From CAXSBR01 sp964252015 (lineage in GTDB: Bacteria > Actinomycetota > Actinomycetes > Mycobacteriales > Jatrophihabitantaceae): a DNA stretch of 64,000 nt. The stretch lies in assembly GCA_964252015.1 (NCBI GenBank), contig CAXULW010000001.1:194127-258126 (forward strand), in the 5' to 3' direction. The position numbers and the translations under genes are program-made. Below the pieces are notes generated by a model. It was not told where the DNA came from. It did no database searches and saw only the letters and a list, made by a program, of their open reading frames with translations. How positions within the stretch are numbered: position 1 is the stretch's first letter; every line of letters begins with the position of its first letter. Positions 15,868-23,466 of the stretch are shown here, piece by piece.

Positions 15868-15887
15868 GATGTGAGCCCCTTCACATC
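15868..15887. promoter_or_regulatory. Inverted repeat upstream of the DUF929 gene
   Basis: GATGTGA and TCACATC form perfect 7-bp arms separated by 6 nt, 38 bp before the GTG of the thioredoxin-like gene. It lies in the region between two divergent operons. The palindrome CACCATGGTG at 15765-15774 is a second symmetric site nearby. Either could be an operator; no regulator gene is identified. Confidence 0.4.
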
Positions 15888-15925
15888 CGGGAACCGCCAG
15901 CCTTCACCTTAGGACTAGACCACTC

Positions 15926-16912
15926 GTGCCCGCACTAGACAAGAATCCCCGCAACAAACCCAAGCCCCGTGGTGCCGCGACCAGCGCTCGAGCAGACCGA
16001 ACCACGGCCGGGACAACGGAGTCGACGTCGGTGCGACGGACCGCGCAGCAGCGGGCCGCGGCCGAGCGCTCCGCGGCGGCCCGCGCCCGGATCGCCGCGC
16101 GGGAACGCCGCCGCCGGCTCATGATCGTGCTGTCCGCGGTGGGTGCGGTCCTGGTGGTCATCGCGGCGCTCGTCGTCGTCAAGATCGCCACCGGGGCCGG
16201 GTCGCCCAAGTCGGGCGCCACCGCCACCGCGGCTCAGGCGCAGGTGATCAAGGCCGTGACCACGGTGCCGGCAAGCGTGCTCAACCAGGTTGGTGCCGGC
16301 ACGCTCAGCGCCGCGCCGAAGAAGATCACCGGCACGGCGCTCACCGACGGCGGCAAGCCCGAGGTGCTCTACGTCGGCGCCGAATACTGCCCGTACTGCG
16401 CCACCGAACGGTGGGCCGTGGTGGTGGCGCTGTCCCGGTTCGGCACGTTCACCGGTCTGGGGCAGACCGCGTCCTCACCCAGTGACGTCTACCCGAGCAC
16501 CGCCACGCTGACCTTCCACGGCGCCACCTTCAGCAGCCCGTACCTGTCCTTCGTGGGCAAGGAACTGCAGAGCAACAAGGTGGTCAACGGCAACTACGCC
16601 ACGCTCGACACCCTCACCGCCGCCCAGGAGAGCCTGGTCACCACGTTGAACAAGAGCGGCGGCATCCCGTTCGTCGACATGGGCGGCAAGTACACGATCT
16701 CGGGCGCCACCTACGACCCGGGCGTCCTGAAGGGCAAGACCCACGCCCAGATCGCCGCCGCCCTGTCCGACCCGACCTCGGCGATCGCCAAGGGTGCGGA
16801 CGGCTCGGCCAACGTCATCACCGCGGCCATCTGTGCCAGCACGGACAACAAACCCGCAGCGGTCTGCACGTCCGCCGGGGTGACCGCCGCCGCTGCGAAA
16901 CTGGGGTCATGA
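15926..16912 (+). CDS. DUF929-family thioredoxin-like membrane protein
   Basis: The 328-aa protein has a basic cytoplasmic N-terminus with a coiled Arg/Ala-rich stretch, one transmembrane helix (about residues 65-88), and an external domain with the redox motif EYCPYCATERW. CPYC matches the glutaredoxin/DsbA type. DUF929 proteins are predicted thioredoxin-fold oxidoreductases. The next gene encodes VKOR and overlaps by 4 bp, which supports a role as the disulfide donor that VKOR reoxidises. GTG is used as start. It could serve the secreted copper proteins nearby (SCO1, PCuAC), but the partners are inferred. Confidence 0.88.
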   Translation: MPALDKNPRNKPKPRGAATSARADRTTAGTTESTSVRRTAQQRAAAERSAAARARIAARERRRRLMIVLSAVGAVLVVIAALVVVKIATGAGSPKSGATATAAQAQVIKAVTTVPASVLNQVGAGTLSAAPKKITGTALTDGGKPEVLYVGAEYCPYCATERWAVVVALSRFGTFTGLGQTASSPSDVYPSTATLTFHGATFSSPYLSFVGKELQSNKVVNGNYATLDTLTAAQESLVTTLNKSGGIPFVDMGGKYTISGATYDPGVLKGKTHAQIAAALSDPTSAIAKGADGSANVITAAICASTDNKPAAVCTSAGVTAAAAKLGS

Positions 16913-17355
16913 GGGACAGCACCGAGGATCGACCGGCCAGTCGCACCGCGCTCGTCGTCGCCGGGCTGGGGTTGCTGGCCTCGGCCTACCTGACCGTCGA
17001 GCACTACGCCGGCGGGACGACCCTGGCCTGCCCCGAGAGCGCAACGATCAACTGCGCCAAGGTCACCACCAGCCAGTGGTCCCACATCGCCGGCATCCCG
17101 GTCGCCCTGCTCGGGCTCGCCTACTACGTGGCCGTGTTCGCGCTGCTGCTGCCCCGGGCGTGGGCGGAGCCGCGCCTCGACCGGGTCCGGGTCGTCGCGG
17201 TCGGGCTCGGGGTGGCGATGGTGCTGTACCTGATCTGGATCGAGCTCTTCCGGGTCAACGCGATCTGCCTGTGGTGCACGGCCGTGCACATCTGCACCGT
17301 CGTCCTGCTGGCCGCGGTGCTGTGGCATACCAGCGTCCTGCGCGCCACCCGGTGA
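16909..17355 (+). CDS. Vitamin K epoxide reductase (VKOR) family protein
   Basis: A 148-aa membrane protein with four to five helices. CPESATINCAKV supplies the loop cysteine pair and ICLWCTAVH the active-site CxxC; the conserved Ser/Thr region is between them. Actinobacterial VKOR uses quinones to reoxidise DsbA-like proteins, and the preceding gene encodes a CPYC thioredoxin-fold protein. Both junctions of this gene overlap (ATGA upstream, GTGA downstream), so the three-gene unit DUF929-VKOR-PCuAC is likely one transcript. Confidence 0.92.
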   Translation: MRDSTEDRPASRTALVVAGLGLLASAYLTVEHYAGGTTLACPESATINCAKVTTSQWSHIAGIPVALLGLAYYVAVFALLLPRAWAEPRLDRVRVVAVGLGVAMVLYLIWIELFRVNAICLWCTAVHICTVVLLAAVLWHTSVLRATR

Positions 17356-17885
17356 TCCGACCCCACCGCGAGCTGGGCCGGCTCACCCTGGCCGGCCTCG
17401 GTCTCGTCACCGCCATCACCGGCGCCACGGTGACGGGCTGCAGCTCGTCCGCCCACCACCACACGTCACCGAGCAGGTCCGCCGCATCCGCCGTCTCTGT
17501 CGGGTCCGCTCGCGCCACCCTCGGCCCGCTGACCATCTCCGGCGGCTACATCCCGCAACCCGCCTCACCCGATGTCGCCGCCGCCTACCTGACCATCACC
17601 AACACGGGCGCCGCCGCGGACGTGATCACCAAGATCACGACCAACGTCACCAGCTCGGTCATGGCCATGACCGAAACCACCGGCAACGGCGTTGGCTCCA
17701 TGACCGAGCTGCGCAGCGTCACCGTCCCCGCCCACGGCCAGGTGACCTTCACCCCCGGCCACGCCCACCTCATGCTGGAGAACCCCACCCAGCGACTGCG
17801 GCCGGGGCAGCAGGTCCAGTTGGCGATCACCTTCCGCCGCCTCGGCATGGTCGTGGTCATGCTGCCCGTCGTGCCGCTCCGGTAA
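17352..17885 (+). CDS. PCu(A)C periplasmic copper chaperone lipoprotein
   Basis: The 177-aa protein begins with a signal peptide and lipobox TVTGC. The PCuAC domain has AAAYLTITNTGAAAD, then the Met/His copper site MAMTETTG...MTELRSV...GHAHLMLENP and the closing GQQVQLAITF. PCu(A)C delivers Cu(I) together with SCO1 to cytochrome c oxidase. A His-rich SAHHHTSPS follows the lipidated Cys. The start GTG overlaps the VKOR stop. A strong hairpin follows 12 bp after the stop codon. Confidence 0.93.
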   Translation: MIRPHRELGRLTLAGLGLVTAITGATVTGCSSSAHHHTSPSRSAASAVSVGSARATLGPLTISGGYIPQPASPDVAAAYLTITNTGAAADVITKITTNVTSSVMAMTETTGNGVGSMTELRSVTVPAHGQVTFTPGHAHLMLENPTQRLRPGQQVQLAITFRRLGMVVVMLPVVPLR

Positions 17886-17897
17886 CGCCGTCGTTTC

Positions 17898-17933
17898 TGG
17901 TCACCCACCCTCACATACGAGGGTCGGTGACCA
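17898..17933 (+). terminator. 15-bp hairpin after the PCuAC gene
   Basis: The arms at 17898-17912 and 17919-17933 pair at 14 of 15 positions around a 6-nt loop. No U-tract follows, which is common for actinobacterial terminators. The right arm includes an alternative GTG for gmk (17927), which argues that gmk starts further downstream. Confidence 0.7.
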
Positions 17934-17961
17934 AAACCGGCCGGGGCCGGGCGGTGCCCGA

Positions 17962-17967
17962 TAGATT
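17962..17967 (+). promoter_or_regulatory. Candidate -10 box for leaderless gmk mRNA
   Basis: TAGATT lies 7 nt before the GTG at 17975. A start site at that GTG would give a leaderless message. It lies just after the hairpin that ends the preceding operon. Confidence 0.45.
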
Positions 17968-17974
17968 CGCGGTT

Positions 17975-18625
17975 GTGGCCCTCGCCCCCGACCCACCGCG
18001 CCCGGCCGCGGACGGCATCGGCCCGCCGGCCGCGGACGGCATCGGCCCGCCGGCGGGGGCGCGGCTCACCGTGCTGTCCGGGCCGTCCGGGGTGGGCAAG
18101 GGCACCGTGGTCGCGGCGGTCCGCCGGCTGCACCCGTCCATCTGGGTGTCGGTGTCGGTGACGACGCGGGTGCCCCGCCCGGGTGAGGTCAACGGCGTGC
18201 ACTACCGGTTCGTCTCGACGGCCGAGTTCGAGCGGATGATCGCCGCGGGCGAGTTGCTCGAGCACGCCACCTTCGCCGGCAACGGGTACGGCACGCCGCG
18301 CGGCCCGGTCGAGGAGCGGGCGCGCGCGGGTCTGCCGACGTTGTTGGAGATCGAACTGCAGGGCGCCCGGCAGGTGCGGCAACGGGACCCGACCGCGCAG
18401 TTGGTGTTCCTGATGCCGCCGTCGTGGGCCGAACTGGAGCACCGGCTGCGTGCGCGCGGGACCGAGACCGAGGACGTCGTCGCCGCCCGGCTGGCCCGCG
18501 CGCGGCTGGAAATGGGCGCGGCCGGGGAGTTCGACGTGCGGATCGTCAACGACGATGTGGAGCGCGCAGCGGCGGAGTTGGTAGCATTGGTGCAGTCTGC
18601 GTGCGTCGGCGGCCCGCCCCACTGA
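17975..18625 (+). CDS. gmk: Guanylate kinase
   Basis: Guanylate kinase phosphorylates GMP to GDP with ATP. The 216-aa product has the P-loop GPSGVGKGT, SVTTRVPRPGEVNGVHY (GMP-binding Ser/Arg/Tyr), LLEHATFAGNGYGTPR and ELQGARQVR. GTG at 17975 is chosen because it gives a length close to the usual ~207 aa, lies 7 nt after a TAGATT box, and avoids the hairpin at 17898-17933; GTG at 17927 is the alternative. A 24-bp duplication produces AADGIGPP twice in the N-terminal extension before the P-loop. It precedes rpoZ, coaBC and metK, as in other actinobacteria. Confidence 0.95.
   Translation: MALAPDPPRPAADGIGPPAADGIGPPAGARLTVLSGPSGVGKGTVVAAVRRLHPSIWVSVSVTTRVPRPGEVNGVHYRFVSTAEFERMIAAGELLEHATFAGNGYGTPRGPVEERARAGLPTLLEIELQGARQVRQRDPTAQLVFLMPPSWAELEHRLRARGTETEDVVAARLARARLEMGAAGEFDVRIVNDDVERAAAELVALVQSACVGGPPH
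18005..18052. repeat. Perfect 24-bp tandem duplication in gmk
   Basis: Two identical adjacent 24-bp units starting GCCGCGGACGGCATC encode AADGIGPP twice near the gmk N-terminus. Identity of the copies suggests a recent event. The frame is preserved. Confidence 0.92.
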
Positions 18626-18723
18626 TCGTCAGTGCTCGCCGCGGCCACATTCCGCTTCATGCGATTCACACCAGTCACCGCCCGCCGTCGGTGACGAAGC
18701 TCTAGCGAAGAAGGTCGATCCGT

Positions 18724-19005
18724 TTGTCCGCGTCTCCAGCAAGTACGCCCGCCGAAGGCATCATCCACCCCCCGATCGACGAGCTGCTCGAACGCACCCA
18801 GTCCAAGTACGCCCTGGTCATCGTCGCGGCCAAGCGCGCACGCCAGATCAACGCCTACTACAGCCAGCTCGGCGAAGGCCTGCTCGAGTACGTCGGCCCG
18901 CTGGTCGAGACCGCGCCGCAGGAGAAGCCGCTGTCCATCGCCCTGCGCGAGATCAACGCCGACCTGGTCCAGTTCAAGCCGAGCGAGGTCGTCCCGGCCG
19001 AATAG
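18724..19005 (+). CDS. rpoZ: RNA polymerase omega subunit
   Basis: A 93-aa protein with IIHPPIDELLERTQSKYALVIVAAKRARQIN, the conserved omega core that binds the beta' subunit, and the actinobacterial tail EKPLSIALREINADLV. The start appears to be TTG, with GAAGAAGG about 10 nt upstream. A small inverted repeat (GTCACCG at 18674-18680 with CGGTGAC at 18689-18695) lies between gmk and this gene. Confidence 0.95.
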   Translation: MSASPASTPAEGIIHPPIDELLERTQSKYALVIVAAKRARQINAYYSQLGEGLLEYVGPLVETAPQEKPLSIALREINADLVQFKPSEVVPAE

Positions 19006-19036
19006 GACCGGCACTCAGCTGAAGCGGGCAGCCGCG

Positions 19037-20263
19037 ATGGGTCGCATCGTCCTGGGCGTCGGCGGCGGCATCGCGGCGTACAAGTCGGCTGTGCTGCTGC
19101 GACTGCTGGTCGAAGCCGGACACGACGTCACCGTCGTCCCGACCGCGGCCGCGCTGGAGTTCGTCGGCGCGCCGACCTGGTCCGCGCTGTCGCACCACCG
19201 CGTGGCCACCGACGTGTGGACCGACGCCCACGAGGTGCCGCACGTGGCCCTGGGCCGGCACGCCGACCTGGTCGTCGTGGCGCCGGCCACCGCTGATCTG
19301 CTCGGCCGCGCCGCGAACGGCCTGGCCGACGACCTGCTCACCAACGTGCTGCTGACCGCCCGGGCCCCGATCCTGATGGCGCCGGCCATGCACACCGAGA
19401 TGTGGGAACACCGGGCCGTGCAGGACAACGTCGCCCGCCTGCGGGCCCGCGGCGTCATCGTGCTCGAACCGGCGGTGGGCCGGCTGACCGGCGCGGACAC
19501 CGGGTCCGGGCGGCTGCCCGAGCCGGCCGAGATCGCCCAGCTGGCCGAGCTGCTGCTCGGCAACCCGGCCGGGCTGGCGCCGGATCTCGTCGACCGCCGG
19601 GTCGTCGTCACCGCCGGTGGCACCCGGGAACCACTCGATCCGGTGCGCTACCTGGGCAACAACTCATCCGGTCGGCAGGGTTACGCGCTGGCCACCGTCG
19701 CCGCCGCCCGTGGCGCCCACGTCACGCTCATCGCGGCCAACTGCGAGTGGCCCGACCCGGCCGGTTCCGTCGTGGTGCCGGTCGGCACCGCGGCCGAGTT
19801 GCGGGCGGCGACGGTGACCGCAGCCGCGCAAGCCGACGTCGTCGTCATGGCCGCCGCCGTCGCCGACTTCCGGCCCACCGACGAGGCCAAGCACAAGATC
19901 AAACGGGGCGCGGCCGAACCGGAGCCGGTGGCCCTGACCCGCAACAGCGACATCCTGGCCGAACTGGTATCGCTGCGCCGCGAGGATCGCATCGCCTCGG
20001 TACTGGTCGGGTTCGCGGCCGAGACCGGTGACGACGACGGTGACGTCCTCACCCACGGCCGGGCCAAGCTCGCCCGCAAGGGCTGTGACCTCTTGGTGGT
20101 CAACCAGGTCGGTCCGCAACTCGCCTTCGGCCGGCCCGACAACGCCGCCGTCATCCTCGGCGCCGACGGTAGTGAGGTCGAGGTCGCGCTGGGCCCGAAG
20201 GCGGCACTGGCCGCGGCGGTGTGGGACGCGGCCGGTCGCGTCCTGGCCGGGAAGGCGTCCTGA
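19037..20263 (+). CDS. coaBC: Bifunctional phosphopantothenoylcysteine decarboxylase / phosphopantothenate-cysteine ligase
   Basis: CoaBC makes 4'-phosphopantetheine for coenzyme A. The 408-aa product has the flavin-dependent CoaC domain (about 1-180), with GGGIAAYKSA, ATADLLGRAANGLADDLLTN and APAMHTEMW, and the CoaB ligase domain (about 190-400), with TAGGTREPLDPVRYLGNNSS, AAVADFRP, KIKRG and VGFAAET. The usual PAMNxxMW is PAMHTEMW, a variant seen in actinobacteria. It lies 31 bp after rpoZ. Confidence 0.96.
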   Translation: MGRIVLGVGGGIAAYKSAVLLRLLVEAGHDVTVVPTAAALEFVGAPTWSALSHHRVATDVWTDAHEVPHVALGRHADLVVVAPATADLLGRAANGLADDLLTNVLLTARAPILMAPAMHTEMWEHRAVQDNVARLRARGVIVLEPAVGRLTGADTGSGRLPEPAEIAQLAELLLGNPAGLAPDLVDRRVVVTAGGTREPLDPVRYLGNNSSGRQGYALATVAAARGAHVTLIAANCEWPDPAGSVVVPVGTAAELRAATVTAAAQADVVVMAAAVADFRPTDEAKHKIKRGAAEPEPVALTRNSDILAELVSLRREDRIASVLVGFAAETGDDDGDVLTHGRAKLARKGCDLLVVNQVGPQLAFGRPDNAAVILGADGSEVEVALGPKAALAAAVWDAAGRVLAGKAS

Positions 20264-20286
20264 CCAGGAACCCGCTCGATCTTCGT

Positions 20287-20292
20287 TAGACT
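20287..20292 (+). promoter_or_regulatory. Candidate -10 box for metK
   Basis: TAGACT lies about 80 nt before the metK GTG, leaving room for a leader. The leader does not show a recognisable SAM riboswitch. A CTGACC-like -35 lies about 20 nt upstream, which is a poor spacing. Confidence 0.3.
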
Positions 20293-20372
20293 CGTCTCGC
20301 CCTGGGCGCAACGGGGGACGCATCGTCCTGCGCCGCAGCCCTACTGCACCCACCCATTACTCAAGGAGACCC

Positions 20373-21566
20373 GTGAGCCGCCGCCTTTTCACCTCCGAAT
20401 CCGTGACGGAGGGCCACCCGGACAAGATTGCCGACCAGATCAGCGATTCCATCCTGGACGCCCTGCTGGCCGAGGATCCCGCCAGCCGCGTGGCGGTCGA
20501 GACCTTGATCACCACCGGCCAGGTGCACGTCGCCGGCGAGGTAACCACGTCGGCCTACGCCGACATCCCGTCGCTCGTGCGGGAACGGATCCTGGCCATC
20601 GGCTACGACTCGTCGCGCAAGGGCTTCGACGGGGCGTCGTGCGGCGTCAGCATCTCCATCGGTTCGCAGTCCCCGGACATCGCCCAGGGCGTGGACAACG
20701 CCTACGAGTCCCGGGTCGAGCACGACGAGGACGCGATCGCCCACCAGGGCGCCGGCGACCAGGGCCTGATGTTCGGCTACGCCAGCGACGAGACCCCCGA
20801 GCTCATGCCGCTGCCGATCGCGCTGGCGCACCGGCTGGCCCACCGCCTGACCGCGGTCCGCAAGGACGGCACCGTGCCCTACCTGCGCCCGGACGGCAAG
20901 ACCCAGGTCACCATCGAGTACGTCGACGACAAGCCGGTCCGCCTGGACACCGTCGTCGTCTCCACCCAGCACGCCGAGGACATCGACCTCGACACCCTGC
21001 TGGCGCCGGACATCCGCGAGCACGTGGTCGAGCCCGAGATCGCCGACCTGGGCCTGGACGTCGAGGGCTACCGGCTGCTGGTCAACCCGACCGGCAAGTT
21101 CGTCGTCGGCGGCCCGATGGGCGATGCCGGCCTCACCGGGCGCAAGATCATCGTCGACACCTACGGCGGCATGTCCCGCCACGGTGGCGGCGCCTTCTCC
21201 GGCAAGGACCCGTCGAAGGTCGACCGCTCGGCCGCCTACGCCATGCGCTGGGTGGCCAAGAACGTCGTCGCGGCCAAGCTGGCCAAGCGCTGCGAGGTCC
21301 AGGTCGCCTACGCCATCGGCAAGGCCGAGCCGGTCGGGCTGTTCGTGGAGACGTTCGGCACCGAGACCGCGCCGGTGGACAAGATCGTCGACGCGATCAC
21401 CCAGACCTTCGACCTGCGCCCGGCCGCGATCATCCGCGACCTCGACCTGAAGCGCCCGATCTACGTGGCCACCGCGGCCTACGGGCACTTCGGCCGCGAG
21501 CTCCCGGACTTCACCTGGGAGCGCACCGACCGGGCCGAGGCGCTGGCCAAGCTCGTCAACGGCTGA
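20373..21566 (+). CDS. metK: S-adenosylmethionine synthetase
   Basis: MetK makes SAM from methionine and ATP. The 397-aa protein contains FTSESVTEGHPDKIADQ at the N-terminus, GAGDQGLMFGYA (ATP-binding loop) and GGGAFSGKDPSKVDRSAAY (P-loop-like signature). AAGGAG 6 nt upstream fixes the GTG start. Length matches the family. A perfect 18-bp terminator stem follows the stop by 15 bp and ends the gmk-rpoZ-coaBC-metK group. Confidence 0.97.
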   Translation: MSRRLFTSESVTEGHPDKIADQISDSILDALLAEDPASRVAVETLITTGQVHVAGEVTTSAYADIPSLVRERILAIGYDSSRKGFDGASCGVSISIGSQSPDIAQGVDNAYESRVEHDEDAIAHQGAGDQGLMFGYASDETPELMPLPIALAHRLAHRLTAVRKDGTVPYLRPDGKTQVTIEYVDDKPVRLDTVVVSTQHAEDIDLDTLLAPDIREHVVEPEIADLGLDVEGYRLLVNPTGKFVVGGPMGDAGLTGRKIIVDTYGGMSRHGGGAFSGKDPSKVDRSAAYAMRWVAKNVVAAKLAKRCEVQVAYAIGKAEPVGLFVETFGTETAPVDKIVDAITQTFDLRPAAIIRDLDLKRPIYVATAAYGHFGRELPDFTWERTDRAEALAKLVNG

Positions 21567-21581
21567 GCCCGGCCTCTGTAC

Positions 21582-21623
21582 AAATACGCACCGGCGCGAG
21601 AAACTTCGCGCCGGTGCGTATTT
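21582..21623 (+). terminator. Perfect 18-bp stem-loop terminator after metK
   Basis: AAATACGCACCGGCGCGA at 21582-21599 is exactly complementary to 21606-21623, with a 6-nt GAAACT loop. The arms end in AAA/TTT, so the RNA has a short A- or U-run on either strand and could act in both directions. Confidence 0.88.
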
Positions 21624-21694
21624 ATGCGCACGCGGGGCGGGTCCTCTCCATGAACGTGCCGCACCCGAGCGGCCATCGGTCTACGGAGAGCCCC

Positions 21695-22573
21695 ATGTCG
21701 GACCTCGACCTGAACCACACCCAACTCGCGCACGCCCGCGACATCGTCGCCGCGGTGCGCCACCGCGGCCTGACCCGTCGGCACGCGGTCATCGCCATCG
21801 AGACGGCGCTGACCGAATCCCGGCTGCGGATGTACGCCAATCGCAACAACCCGGCGTCGCTGGCGCTGCCGCACGAGGCGGTCGGCAGCGACCACGGTTC
21901 GGTCGGGCTGTTCCAGCAGCAGGTCGGCGGCGCCCAGCACAGCACGGCCAACTGGGGGACGACGGCGCAGCTCATGGACGCCGAGGTGTCCACGCGCAAG
22001 TTCCTCGACGAACTCGTCCAGCACGACCTGGACGGACGCACCAACTGGCAGGCGGCCCAGTCGGTCCAGCACTCCGCTTTCTCCGACGGTCGTAACTACC
22101 GGGCGAATGACGCCGAGGCCCAGCGCATCGTGAACGCGCTGTGGGACGACGGCAACGACGCGGACGACGACGGCCCCGGCAACGGCGATGCGGCCAAGAT
22201 CGTCAGCGTCCCCACCGTCCCCACCGGGTCTGGGGTGTCCGTCGATTACGTGGTTCGGGTCGGCGACACGCTGTTCGCCATTGCCGCCCGTTTCGGGTCG
22301 ACCTGGCGGGATCTGGCCGACCTCAACGAGCTGGCCGATCCGGATGTGATCTTTCCCGGCCAGCACCTGCGCGTGCCGGCCACGGGCGGGTCCACCCCGT
22401 CGTCCCCGCCGGCAAACCCGCACGGCCTGACGTCCACCTACACCGTGCGTCCGGGAGACTCGCTGTTCGCGATCGCGCAACGGTTCGACACGACCTGGCA
22501 GCACCTGGCCCAGGTGAACCACCTGCCCGATCCCGACCTGATCCACCCGGGTCAGAAGCTCACGATCGGCTGA
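21695..22573 (+). CDS. LysM-repeat peptidoglycan-associated protein with transglycosylase-like N-terminal domain
   Basis: The 292-aa protein ends in two LysM domains (about residues 186-230 and 247-292), each starting with (V/T)VR(V/P)GD(T/S)LFAIA and finishing FPGQHLRVP or HPGQKLTIG. The N-terminal ~150 residues, with AIETALTESRLRMYANRNNP and GSDHGSVGLFQQQ, resemble lysozyme-like/SLT domains used by phage tail and wall-hydrolase proteins; ETALTES holds a possible catalytic Glu. GGAG 6 nt upstream supports this ATG; an in-frame ATG at 21650 lacks a site. No signal peptide is evident with either start, so the export route is unclear. It overlaps the convergent next gene by 14 bp. Confidence 0.78.
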   Translation: MSDLDLNHTQLAHARDIVAAVRHRGLTRRHAVIAIETALTESRLRMYANRNNPASLALPHEAVGSDHGSVGLFQQQVGGAQHSTANWGTTAQLMDAEVSTRKFLDELVQHDLDGRTNWQAAQSVQHSAFSDGRNYRANDAEAQRIVNALWDDGNDADDDGPGNGDAAKIVSVPTVPTGSGVSVDYVVRVGDTLFAIAARFGSTWRDLADLNELADPDVIFPGQHLRVPATGGSTPSSPPANPHGLTSTYTVRPGDSLFAIAQRFDTTWQHLAQVNHLPDPDLIHPGQKLTIG

Positions 22574-23435
22574 AATCAGGCTCGTGCCCGCGCGTTGAGG
22601 TTGGTCCGGCACTGCGGTCCCGGACCGACGCCGTGGTCACGGCGTCGGCGTCGGTGATTGCGGCGGATCGGGCGGCGGTGACGAAGCTACGGAACAGCGC
22701 GAGCTGGGCCGGGTCGGTGGCAGCGGTGTCCTCGGGGTGCCATTGCACGGCAGCGAACCAGGCCGGGTAGGCCGGCATCTCGTACGCCTCGACCGTGCCG
22801 TCCTCGGCCCGCGCGGTCACGGTGAGACCGCGGCCGATCTCGTCGATGGCCTGGTGATGGAAACACGACACCTCGAACGACGCGCCGCAGGTCACCGCCA
22901 CCCGACTGCCGACTTGGGGCCTGACGTGGTGCATTCGGTTGCGGTGATGCCGATCGCCGATCGTTCCCGCGGAGTTCCCCGAGTCGGCGTCATCCCGGGC
23001 GGCGATGTCGTCCATGTCCTGCACGAGCGTGCCGCCGGACGCGACGTTGACCACTTGGGCGCCGCGGCAGATGGCCAGGATCGGTATGCCGGCGGCCACC
23101 GCCACCCGGAACGCGGCCAGGTCGAACGCGTCCTGCTCGACGTTCACGCCGTACTGCGCCGCGTGGTCGGGGCGGCCGTACCAGCTCGGCGACAGATCGG
23201 CGCCGCCGGGCAGCAGCAGCGCGTCGGCGAACGCCAGCCGCGCCGCGACCTCGGCGTCGTCGGCCTTCCCGCCCGGCGCCCTCGGGTGCACCATCAACGG
23301 CTCGCCACCCGCGGCCAGGATCGCGTCGAGCAGCCGCCGGGCGACCGCGTCGGCCTCGTAGCGCAGGGCCGACGCCGTGGTGGAGAAGCGGGCCGGGACG
23401 GCCACGAGCGGGCGGCCCGCCGGTGCGGGGTTCAT
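22560..23435 (-). CDS. Class-I glutamine amidotransferase-like hydrolase (peptidase C26, PuuD-like)
   Basis: The 291-aa protein resembles gamma-glutamyl-GABA hydrolases. LLLPGGADLSPSWYG, ILAICRGAQVVN (nucleophile Cys), EVSCFHHQAID and FAAVQWHPED (catalytic His and acid) are all present. The ATG at 23435 has AAGGTGG upstream; a GTG at 23444 is possible. The next gene upstream on the same strand is a PLP decarboxylase, so a shared role in amino acid or amine metabolism is plausible. The C-terminal ~30 residues extend past the fold and overlap the convergent LysM gene. Confidence 0.9.
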   Translation of the reverse strand: MNPAPAGRPLVAVPARFSTTASALRYEADAVARRLLDAILAAGGEPLMVHPRAPGGKADDAEVAARLAFADALLLPGGADLSPSWYGRPDHAAQYGVNVEQDAFDLAAFRVAVAAGIPILAICRGAQVVNVASGGTLVQDMDDIAARDDADSGNSAGTIGDRHHRNRMHHVRPQVGSRVAVTCGASFEVSCFHHQAIDEIGRGLTVTARAEDGTVEAYEMPAYPAWFAAVQWHPEDTAATDPAQLALFRSFVTAARSAAITDADAVTTASVRDRSAGPTSTRGHEPDFSRS

Positions 23436-23466
23436 GCGGTCCACCTTGGCACGACCACCGGCCCGG

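Noticed and set aside
17927..17974. GTG at 17927 as the gmk start
   Set aside because: It lies inside the right arm of a strong terminator hairpin; the GTG at 17975 has a TAGATT box 7 nt upstream and gives the usual length.
20264..20372. Possible SAM riboswitch upstream of metK
   Set aside because: The leader lacks any recognisable SAM-I, SAM-II or SAM-IV core; it contains only a -10-like box and a ribosome-binding site.
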